Below the pieces are notes generated by a model. The model was not told the origin of the DNA. It saw nothing but the letters and a program-made list of their open reading frames with translations, and ran no database searches. The position numbers and the translations under genes were made by a program. A DNA stretch of 8,125 nt, from NCBI GenBank assembly GCA_025464695.1, contig JAODNQ010000269.1, forward strand, positions 1-8,125, given 5' to 3'. This stretch comes from Frankiales bacterium. Its GTDB lineage: Bacteria; Actinomycetota; Actinomycetes; Mycobacteriales; SCTD01. Below are positions 1 through 5,003 of this stretch, one piece after another (position 1 is the first letter of the stretch; each line of letters begins with the position of its first letter).

Positions 1-245
1 TCGAGCTGCACCGAGGTCCGGACGTCGGGGGAGGCGACGTCGCTGCGCAGCCGGCCGGCGTCGTTGCGGCTGCCGGGCACGCTGCCGTACAGCGCGAAGC
101 CGAGGGCGTCGAGCAGCGTCGTCTTGCCCGAGCCCGTCTCGCCCTGCAGCAGGAACAGGCCGCTGGCGGACAGGGCGTCGAGGTCGACCTCGACGGTGCC
201 GGCGAACGGCCCGAAGGCGGTGACCCGAAGCAAGTGCGGCCTCAC
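1..245 (-). CDS. sbcC: SbcC exonuclease ATPase subunit, N-terminal fragment (runs off left edge)
   Basis: This is the start of the SbcC/Rad50-type ATPase that works with SbcD to open hairpins and process DNA double-strand ends. Only 81 codons are present. They hold the family's N-terminal signature: the FGPF segment at residues 11-14, followed by a Walker A loop GETGSGKTT at 35-43 and the helix LLDALGFALYG. The GTG at 245 is chosen because it gives the usual short lead (VRPHLLRVTAFGPF) and lies 10 bases after the sbcD stop. A G-rich stretch between the genes may act as a weak ribosome binding site. The tight spacing implies co-transcription and perhaps translational coupling with sbcD. The coiled coil, zinc hook and C-terminal ATPase half lie outside the window, so whether the gene is intact cannot be judged. 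Confidence 0.93.
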   Translation of the reverse strand, partial: MRPHLLRVTAFGPFAGTVEVDLDALSASGLFLLQGETGSGKTTLLDALGFALYGSVPGSRNDAGRLRSDVASPDVRTSVQL

Positions 246-255
246 GGCAGCCCCC

Positions 256-1410
256 TCACGCCGACACCGCCGCGAGCCGTCCGGCCTCCAGCGCGGCGGC
301 GAGCAGGTCGGCCTCGCCGTCGTCGGGCGCGGTGCCCCGCACGTGCTCGACGAAGCCGAGGGCGACCTCGAGGTCGCTGCGGCCGGCCACGCGGGCGCCG
401 TACGTGCGGTCGTCGCGCACGACGCCCTCCGGCTCGTGGACCAGCACGAGGACGTGGGGGAAGCGCACGGACAGCCGGTCCATGGCGGCGTCGGGCCGGG
501 CGGGGTCGGTGAGGACGACGGACAGGAAGTCGTCCTCGACGGCGTCGTGCTCGCGGGAGGCCAGCAGGTCGGCGAGCCGGCCGCGCAGCGACGACAGCCG
601 GCGGGGCACCGGGGCCGCCACCGCCTCGACCCGGGACAGGCCGGAGGCGTCGAGCTCGACCAGCCACGACCGCTTGCGGTGCCGTGCCTCGGAGAACGAG
701 TAGGCCAGCGGCGAGCCGCTGTAGCGGAGCCCGTCGGCGAGCGTCTGCGGCCCGTGGAGGTGACCGAGCGCGCCGTAGTCGAAGGGCGCGAACAGCGAGG
801 CGGGCACGTGGCCGACGCCGCCGACGACGGTGTCGCGCTCGCTGTCGCTGGCCTCGCCCCCGGTGACCCAGGCGTGGGCGAGCACCACCGAGCGGCCGCC
901 GCGCCGGGCGAGGTCGTCGGCGCAACAGCGGAGTGCGTGGCCCAGCACGGCGCCCTGCCCGCGGCCGAGGCCGGCGGTGTCGCCCGGCAGCTCGTCGCGG
1001 ACGAGCTCCGGCTCGAGGTACGGGACGGCGTAGACGCTGACCGGCCCGTGGGCGTCCTCCAGCACCACCGGCTCCGCGCAGGCGGCGACCCGGGTGCGCA
1101 GGTGGACGCCCGCGCCGTCGAGCAGCCGGCTGCTGAAGCCGAGGCGGGTCGCGGAGTCGTGGTTGCCGCTGATGACGACGACCCGGGCGCCGGCGTCGCG
1201 GAGCCGCTGCAGCCCCTGCTCGGCGAGGGAGACGGCGTCGAGGGGCGGCACCGCGCGGTCGTAGACGTCGCCGGACACCAGCACGGTGTCGACCCGCTCC
1301 GACCGCACGACCTCGACCAGGGAGTCGAGGAAGCCGGCCTGCGCGTCCCGGAGGTCGGCGCGGTGCAGCGACCGTCCCAGGTGCCAGTCGGAGGTGTGCA
1401 GCAGGCGCAT
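256..1410 (-). CDS. sbcD: SbcD, Mre11-type exonuclease subunit
   Basis: This is a 384-residue metallophosphoesterase nuclease, the partner of SbcC in ATP-dependent double-strand exonuclease and hairpin endonuclease activity. All catalytic motifs are visible: DWH at residues 8-10 (D8, H10), GDVYD at 47-51, GNHD at 82-85, H179 in LAHAW, and GHLH at 216-219, which together bind the two Mn2+ ions. SGSPLAYSFSE at 231-241 is typical of SbcD. The length is close to the usual bacterial value. The ATG at 1410 starts the canonical MRLLHTSDWHLG; the open frame continues upstream only because stop codons are rare at this GC content. No Shine-Dalgarno is evident. A TACCGT hexamer 7 bases before the ATG could be the -10 of a leaderless transcript. 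sbcC follows after 10 bases, forming an operon. Confidence 0.97.
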   Translation of the reverse strand: MRLLHTSDWHLGRSLHRADLRDAQAGFLDSLVEVVRSERVDTVLVSGDVYDRAVPPLDAVSLAEQGLQRLRDAGARVVVISGNHDSATRLGFSSRLLDGAGVHLRTRVAACAEPVVLEDAHGPVSVYAVPYLEPELVRDELPGDTAGLGRGQGAVLGHALRCCADDLARRGGRSVVLAHAWVTGGEASDSERDTVVGGVGHVPASLFAPFDYGALGHLHGPQTLADGLRYSGSPLAYSFSEARHRKRSWLVELDASGLSRVEAVAAPVPRRLSSLRGRLADLLASREHDAVEDDFLSVVLTDPARPDAAMDRLSVRFPHVLVLVHEPEGVVRDDRTYGARVAGRSDLEVALGFVEHVRGTAPDDGEADLLAAALEAGRLAAVSA

Positions 1411-1416
1411 GCCCCG

Positions 1417-1422
1417 ACGGTA
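1417..1422 (-). promoter_or_regulatory. Candidate -10 element of a leaderless sbcD promoter
   Basis: On the minus strand this hexamer reads TACCGT, matching the actinobacterial TAnnnT -10 pattern. It ends 7 bases before the A of the sbcD ATG, the spacing expected if transcription starts at the start codon. The same hexamer sits at nearly the same distance upstream of the methionine aminopeptidase gene (5797-5802). No convincing -35 is visible; that region is occupied by the 21-bp tandem repeat. This is inference from pattern only. Confidence 0.35.
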
Positions 1423-1433
1423 GGACGCACCTC

Positions 1434-1496
1434 CGACAGGACGCGGAGGACAGGCGACAGGACGCGGAGGACAGGCGACAGGACGCGGAAGCCAGG
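1434..1496. repeat. Three tandem copies of a 21-bp unit upstream of sbcD
   Basis: Three head-to-tail 21-base copies are visible: 1434-1454 and 1455-1475 are identical, and 1476-1496 differs at two positions. Each begins CGACAGGACGCGG on the plus strand. A decayed fourth start (CGACC) follows at 1497. The array fills most of the gap between the VWA gene stop and the sbcD start, and covers the position of an sbcD -35 region. A 21-bp period is two turns of B-DNA, so every copy faces the same side of the helix. It could be an operator array or simply a minisatellite. A small hairpin (1498-1502 with 1506-1510) lies beside it, with no T-tract. Confidence 0.9.
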
Positions 1497-1506
1497 CGAC
1501 CGAACC

Positions 1507-1525
1507 GGTCAGGGTCAGGGTCAGG
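1507..1525. repeat. Hexanucleotide repeat (about three AGGGTC units) over the VWA gene stop
   Basis: The plus strand reads GGTCAGGGTCAGGGTCAGG, just over three units of a 6-base repeat. It covers the TGA stop of the VWA gene at 1521-1523. Slippage here could move or extend the C-terminus by whole codons, since the unit is a multiple of three. No function is evident. Confidence 0.8.
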
Positions 1526-2468
1526 CGAGCCGGCCGCTCCACAGCAGCGAGCCGAGCCCGCCGAGCACGAGCAGGGCGAGGGCGCCCCCGGCCACCGGCG
1601 CGGCGAGGTCGAGGCGGGCAGTCTCGCGGGACAGCCGGCTGCCGATGTCGTCGTAGACCGCGGCCAGCTGTCCGGCGTCGGCGGCCCGGTAGGCGGTGCC
1701 GCCCGTGCCCTCGGCGAGCTGGCCGAGCAGCGTGGTGTCGACCGGGACCGGGTAGGTGCGGCCGTCCTGCACCACCACCCCGGCATCGGTGCCGTAGGCG
1801 ATGGTCGAGACGGGGACGTCGTAGGCGAGGGCCTGCTGCGCGGCGTCCGGCACGGGCTGACCGGTGGTCGAACCGCCGTCCGACAGCACCACGATGCGGG
1901 CCGCGGGGGGCTCGCCGTCGGCCGAGCGGCGGAACTCCGGCGGCAGCGACCGAAGCCCGGTCAGGACGGCGTTCCCCAGGGCGGTGCCGCCCGACAGCCC
2001 GGGCGACTCCAGCGCCCGGGCCACCTTCTCGTGGTCGGGCGTCGGCGCGGACACCAGCCGCACGTCCGCGTTGTAGAACACCAGCCCGACGTCGACCTGC
2101 TCCGGCAGCCCCCGGACGAAGTCCTGGGCGGCGCTGACGGCGGCCCGGATGCGGCTCGGCGCGACGTCGTCGGCGAGCATCGACGTCGACGTGTCGAGGG
2201 TGACCAGCACGATGGAGCGCTCGCGCGCCTGCTCGGCGAGCACCTGCGGCCGGGCGTAGGCGAGGGTCGCGAGGGCCAGGCCGAGCAGCAGCGCGGTCAG
2301 CGGCAGGGCCCGGCGCCAGCCCGGCGACGACGGCAGCACCGACGCGCGCAGCTCCGGGGAGGCGAAGGCCGCCCGGTCGCTGCGGGCGCGGACGGCGAGG
2401 ACGACGGCGGCGACCGCGAGGGCCGCGACGGCCAGCAGCAGCCACAGCCGCACCCCCTCGGCGAACAT
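1521..2468 (-). CDS. Membrane-anchored von Willebrand factor A domain protein (BatA/Rv1481-like)
   Basis: This 315-residue protein has two N-terminal hydrophobic segments (about residues 7-26 and 56-71), a VWA domain, and a C-terminal membrane segment (about 288-310). The metal-ion-dependent adhesion site is complete: DTSTS at 92-96, a threonine in GGTALG near 162, and an aspartate in LSDGG at 197. The TM-TM-VWA-TM layout is that of the BatA/Rv1481 group, which usually lies beside a MoxR AAA+ ATPase and a DUF58 protein and is thought to help assemble or activate envelope complexes. None of those partners is in this window. The ATG at 2468 gives the usual MFAEGVRLWLLL beginning. In-frame alternatives are GTG at 2471 and ATG at 2498; a GGAGG at 2485-2489 is rather far from 2468, so the start is uncertain. 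The biological role is unknown. Confidence 0.88.
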   Translation of the reverse strand: MFAEGVRLWLLLAVAALAVAAVVLAVRARSDRAAFASPELRASVLPSSPGWRRALPLTALLLGLALATLAYARPQVLAEQARERSIVLVTLDTSTSMLADDVAPSRIRAAVSAAQDFVRGLPEQVDVGLVFYNADVRLVSAPTPDHEKVARALESPGLSGGTALGNAVLTGLRSLPPEFRRSADGEPPAARIVVLSDGGSTTGQPVPDAAQQALAYDVPVSTIAYGTDAGVVVQDGRTYPVPVDTTLLGQLAEGTGGTAYRAADAGQLAAVYDDIGSRLSRETARLDLAAPVAGGALALLVLGGLGSLLWSGRLA

Positions 2469-2501
2469 CACGGGACCCGGCACGCCTCCATCCCACACCG
2501 G

Positions 2502-2519
2502 ACGGCGTGAGGCCGCCGT
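2502..2519. terminator. Short hairpin between thioesterase and VWA genes
   Basis: ACGGCG at 2502-2507 pairs with CGCCGT at 2514-2519 around a 6-base loop. It lies 4 bases past the thioesterase stop (minus strand) and before the VWA start. With a 6-bp stem and no T-tract it is at best a weak attenuator. Confidence 0.3.
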
Positions 2520-2523
2520 GTGG

Positions 2524-2934
2524 TCATCCGCCGATCTGCTCCGCCGTCACGTTGGCCAGCCGGACCTCGCCCTGCGCGACCAGCTTGCCGGCCTCGTCCG
2601 TGATGCGGACGGTCCACAGCTGCTGGGTGCGGCCGCGGTGCACCGGCGTCGCCCGGACCTCGAGCACGCCCTCGCGGACCGCGCGCAGGAAGTTGGTGTG
2701 GTTGCTCGTCCCGACCACCGAGCCGCGGTCGCCGAGCCACGTCGCGCCCCCGACGCTGGCCGTCGTCTCCACGACCGAGCAGTAGACGCCGCCGTGGACG
2801 ATCCCGTACGGCTGGTGCAGGTGCGACGCGACCGGCAGCCGCCCGACCACCTCGTCGCCGGAGACCTCCACCAGCTCGAGGCCGAGGGTGGTGTCGAAGC
2901 CGGAGCTCGTGATGTCTGGGCTGCTGGAGGACAT
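2524..2934 (-). CDS. Hotdog-fold acyl-CoA thioesterase, PaaI/YdiI (MenI-like) family
   Basis: This 136-residue protein is a single-domain hotdog thioesterase that hydrolyses an acyl-CoA or aryl-CoA in the cytosol. The active-site pattern QPYGIVHGG followed by SVVETTAS matches the YdiI/PaaI type: Q41, H47, G48-G49 and E56. The Q-to-H gap of 6 and H-to-E gap of 9 equal those of E. coli YdiI (Q48, H54, E63), where the glutamate is the catalytic base. YdiI-like enzymes include the 1,4-dihydroxy-2-naphthoyl-CoA hydrolase of menaquinone synthesis. That role is possible here, but no men genes are nearby, so the substrate is open. The ATG at 2934 lies 8 bases past a CAGAGT hexamer (minus strand), and no good ribosome binding site is seen. 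It is divergent from the phosphodiesterase gene. Confidence 0.92.
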   Translation of the reverse strand: MSSSSPDITSSGFDTTLGLELVEVSGDEVVGRLPVASHLHQPYGIVHGGVYCSVVETTASVGGATWLGDRGSVVGTSNHTNFLRAVREGVLEVRATPVHRGRTQQLWTVRITDEAGKLVAQGEVRLANVTAEQIGG

Positions 2935-3022
2935 GGGCCCGACTCTGCCAGCCCGCCCGTCTTCACCCTGCGTCCACCTCCCCGCACCCGGCCGGGCCCC
3001 TGCGGCGGGGACCGTCCTCCTC

Positions 3023-3748
3023 GTGCTGCTCCTCGCCCACCGTGGGCTGACCTCCGCCGGCAACCCCGAGAACACCGCCGAGGCCGTCGCCGCCGCGCGA
3101 CGTGCCGGGGCCGACGGCTGCGAGGTCGACCTCCGGCTCGCCGCCGACGGCGTCCTGCTCGCCAGCCACGACGACGACCTCCTGCGCACCGCCGGCCGCC
3201 CCGAGCGCATCAGCGGCTCCTCCTCGGCCCGGCTGCGGGGCGTCGCCCTGCCCGGGGGCACCCGGCTGGCCCGGCTCGGGGAGCTGGTCGAGGCGGTGGA
3301 CGGCGGCCGGCTGGTGCTCGAGCTGAAGCGACCGCCCTCGGGACCCCCGCAGCGCACCGCGCTGGCCCTCGCCGGCGAGCTCCGGTCGCTGCGCCGGGGC
3401 GGCCGCACCCTCGACGTCACGGTGTCGTCGTTCGCGCCGCAGCTGGTCGGGGCCGTCCGGGCGCTCGGCCTGCCGGTGCGCACGGCGCTGCTCGGCGCCC
3501 GCGGGGTCGACCCCCTGCTGGTGCTCGCCCAGGCCCGCGCCGTCGGGCACGAGGAGGTGCACCCGCACGTCGACGCGCTGCTCGCCCGGCCCGACACGCT
3601 CGCCCTCGCGGGGGGCGTCGCGGTCGTGCCGTGGACCGTCAACCGTCCCGACGACGCCGACGGCTTCGCCGCCCTCGGCGTGGCCGCCGTGATCACCGAC
3701 GTGCCGCTGCTGCTGCGCTCCCGCCGTCCGGCCTATGCTCGCGCCTGA
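3023..3748 (+). CDS. Glycerophosphodiester phosphodiesterase (GDPD family)
   Basis: This 241-residue cytosolic enzyme is predicted to cleave glycerophosphodiesters to sn-glycerol-3-phosphate and an alcohol. The TIM-barrel GDPD signature is present: AHRG with catalytic H6, NPENT with E16, CEVDL with metal ligands E34 and D36, SHDDDL with the second catalytic H49, LVLELK with E100 and K102, and the C-terminal PWTVN (W204) and ITDVP (D226). No signal peptide is seen. The GTG at 3023 places HRG near the N-terminus as usual, with GGCGGGG about 12 bases upstream. The frame stays open back to an ATG at 2933, but that lead is proline-rich, unlike the family, and overlaps the thioesterase start. Its stop codon lies within the first stem of the Mn2+ riboswitch. 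Substrate preference cannot be read from the sequence. Confidence 0.92.
   Translation: MLLLAHRGLTSAGNPENTAEAVAAARRAGADGCEVDLRLAADGVLLASHDDDLLRTAGRPERISGSSSARLRGVALPGGTRLARLGELVEAVDGGRLVLELKRPPSGPPQRTALALAGELRSLRRGGRTLDVTVSSFAPQLVGAVRALGLPVRTALLGARGVDPLLVLAQARAVGHEEVHPHVDALLARPDTLALAGGVAVVPWTVNRPDDADGFAALGVAAVITDVPLLLRSRRPAYARA
3734..3739 (+). promoter_or_regulatory. Candidate -10 element for the riboswitch transcript
   Basis: TATGCT, in an otherwise GC-rich stretch at the 3' end of the phosphodiesterase gene, fits TAnnnT. A start 6-7 bases downstream would fall at about 3745-3746, the first base of riboswitch stem P1. No recognisable -35 lies 16-19 bases upstream. Read-through from the phosphodiesterase gene is the alternative. 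Confidence 0.4.
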
Positions 3749-3853
3749 AGGGGAGTAGCTCTCCGCCGCGTCGTCGACATGCTGGTCCGCTCCTGCGGAC
3801 CCGGTGCGCGGGTCCGGTCCCGAGGTCGGGGGCCGGATGAGCGAGACCTTCGG
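3745..3853 (+). promoter_or_regulatory. yybP-ykoY family manganese riboswitch
   Basis: The conserved core is readable. Stem P1 is 3745-3751 paired with 3847-3853 (7 bp including one G-U). GGAGTAGC at 3752-3759 is the invariant L1 segment. CCGCG at 3766-3770 pairs with CGCGG at 3807-3811, and TCGTC then GACATGC follow the 5' strand. Hairpin 3784-3790/3795-3801 has 7 perfect pairs with loop TCCT. Hairpin 3814-3821/3829-3836 precedes the terminal conserved ATGAGCGAGACC at 3837-3848. The same order and motifs (GGGGAGUAGC, GUCGUC, GACAU, AGCAAGACC) occur in the Mn2+-binding Lactococcus yybP-ykoY aptamer. The downstream gene encodes a VIT1-type metal transporter, a sensible target. In this family Mn2+ stabilises P1 and turns expression on. 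Confidence 0.9.
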
Positions 3854-3879
3854 CCGTCGGCGCGTGCGCCGGGCCGGAG
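3848..3879 (+). promoter_or_regulatory. Riboswitch expression-platform hairpin that competes with P1
   Basis: Bases 3848-3855 can pair with 3872-3879 (7 Watson-Crick pairs and one G-U). After a 2-base bulge, CGGCG at 3858-3862 pairs with CGCCG at 3867-3871 around loop CGTG. The outer part uses 3848-3853, which is the 3' strand of riboswitch stem P1, so the two structures exclude each other. No U-tract follows, so a classic intrinsic terminator is not evident; Rho-dependent or translational control is possible. The pairing was done by eye without energy calculation. Confidence 0.6.
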
Positions 3880-3907
3880 ACCCCGGACCCGTCCCGCGCC
3901 CCGCCTC

Positions 3908-3913
3908 AGGGAG
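3908..3913 (+). promoter_or_regulatory. Ribosome binding site of the ferritin-like/VIT1 gene
   Basis: AGGGAG lies 6 bases before the GTG at 3920 and fixes that start over upstream in-frame codons, which would place protein-coding sequence inside the riboswitch. TCCC at 3892-3895 could pair with GGGA at 3909-3912, giving a possible weak sequestering helix. Confidence 0.75.
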
Positions 3914-3919
3914 ACGCAC

Positions 3920-4999
3920 GTGACGCCCACCCTGCCGACCCCGGTGCCCGCCCCCTCCCCCGAGGTCGTCCGCCGCTGGCGCCGACGCCTCGCCGACGAG
4001 CGGCTCGAGGCCAAGGTCTACCGCGAGCTCGCCGCCAAGCGCGAGGGCGAGGAGCGCGCCATCCTGCTGGCCCTCGCCGAGGCCGAGGCCCGGCACGCCG
4101 CCCACTGGGAGGCGCTGCTCAGCCAGCACGGCCACGACGAGAGGGGCCGGGCCGGGCTGCGCGCCGTCGTCCTCGTCGCCCTGGCCCGCCGGTTCGGCTC
4201 GGTGTTCGTCCTCGCCCTGGCGCAGCGCGCCGAGGGCCGGTCGCCGTACCTGCGCGACACCGACGCGACCCGCGCCATGGCCGCGGACGAGCAGATCCAC
4301 GAGGAGGTCGTCCGCGGGCTCGCCGCCCGGGGGCGGGCCCGGGTCTCGGGGACCTTCCGGGCCGCGGTCTTCGGCGCCAACGACGGCCTCGTCAGCAACC
4401 TCGCCCTGGTGCTCGGCGTGGCCGCCGGCGGGGCGACGGCGTCGGCCGTGCTGCTGACCGGCCTGGCGGGTCTGCTGGCCGGAGCCCTGTCCATGGGCGC
4501 GGGCGAGTTCGTGTCGGTGCGCAGCCAGCGCGAGCTGCTCGAGGCGTCCACACCCGGCCGCGGCACCCGCGACGTCGTGCCCCACCTCGACGTCGACGCC
4601 AACGAGCTGGCGCTGGTCTACCGCGCGCGCGGGCTCGACGAGCGGTCCGCCCAGGCGAAGGCGACCGAGCAGCTGGCCGCCTGGACCGACGACGAGCACG
4701 ACGCCGAGGCGCTGGACGACGTCGGCACCGGCTGGGCCGCGGCGCTGTCGAGCTTCTGCTTCTTCGCGACCGGGGCAGCGGTGCCCGTGTTGCCGTTCGC
4801 GCTGGGCCTCGCCGGGACGACGGCCCTCGCGGTCGCCTGCGGCCTCGTCGGGCTGGCCCTGCTCGCCACCGGCGCCACCGTGGGGATGCTGTCGGGCGGG
4901 CCGCCGCTGCGGCGGGCGCTGCGGCAGCTCGCGGTCGGCGCGGGGGCGGCGGTGATCACCTACCTGCTGGGTCTGCTGTTCGGGGCGACGCTGGGCTGA
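3920..4999 (+). CDS. Ferritin-like/VIT1 fusion metal transporter (MbfA-like)
   Basis: This 359-residue protein has two parts. Residues about 18-140 form a rubrerythrin/ferritin-like helical domain with candidate di-metal ligands E27 or E30, E56xxH59, E105 and E124xxH127-E128. Residues about 145-359 are a VIT1/CCC1-type transporter: the signature FGANDGLVSN at 151-160, SMGAGEFVSV at 191-200, a charged cytosolic segment (about 205-268) and later membrane segments (about 270-315 and 335-355). The order resembles MbfA of alphaproteobacteria, an iron exporter with an N-terminal ferritin-like domain; VIT1/CCC1 relatives move Fe2+ or Mn2+. The Mn2+ riboswitch directly upstream argues for manganese as inducer and probably as substrate. 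It is predicted to sit in the cytoplasmic membrane and export metal after sensing or binding it. The GTG start is set by AGGGAG 6 bases upstream. It ends 4 bases from the convergent aminopeptidase stop. Confidence 0.93.
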   Translation: MTPTLPTPVPAPSPEVVRRWRRRLADERLEAKVYRELAAKREGEERAILLALAEAEARHAAHWEALLSQHGHDERGRAGLRAVVLVALARRFGSVFVLALAQRAEGRSPYLRDTDATRAMAADEQIHEEVVRGLAARGRARVSGTFRAAVFGANDGLVSNLALVLGVAAGGATASAVLLTGLAGLLAGALSMGAGEFVSVRSQRELLEASTPGRGTRDVVPHLDVDANELALVYRARGLDERSAQAKATEQLAAWTDDEHDAEALDDVGTGWAAALSSFCFFATGAAVPVLPFALGLAGTTALAVACGLVGLALLATGATVGMLSGGPPLRRALRQLAVGAGAAVITYLLGLLFGATLG

Positions 5000-5003
5000 A
5001 CGC

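Noticed and set aside
1434..1496. Possible CRISPR array
   Set aside because: The 21-base units are directly adjacent with no spacers, and no cas gene is present.
64..1656. Long plus-strand open frame of about 530 codons opposite sbcD
   Set aside because: It is antisense to sbcD and part of the VWA gene, has low-complexity Gly/Arg/Val/Glu composition, and shows no recognisable domain. Long antisense frames are expected at this GC content.
256..2496. Apparent 746-codon minus-strand frame that could be read as a fusion upstream of SbcD
   Set aside because: Only the part after the ATG at 1410 looks like a protein. The upstream part is an Arg/Ala-rich shadow of the VWA gene in another frame, crossing the repeat array.
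2888..3022. Earlier starts for the phosphodiesterase (including ATG at 2933)
   Set aside because: The lead would be proline-rich, would overlap the divergent thioesterase start, and would push the HRG motif unusually far from the N-terminus.
3779..3919. N-terminal extension of the transporter from an ATG at 3779
   Set aside because: It would code through the riboswitch core. The extension is Arg/Pro-rich and unlike the family, whereas the GTG at 3920 has a good ribosome binding site.
2963..4699. 578-codon minus-strand open frame
   Set aside because: It is antisense to the phosphodiesterase, the riboswitch and the transporter, with low-complexity sequence and no motif.
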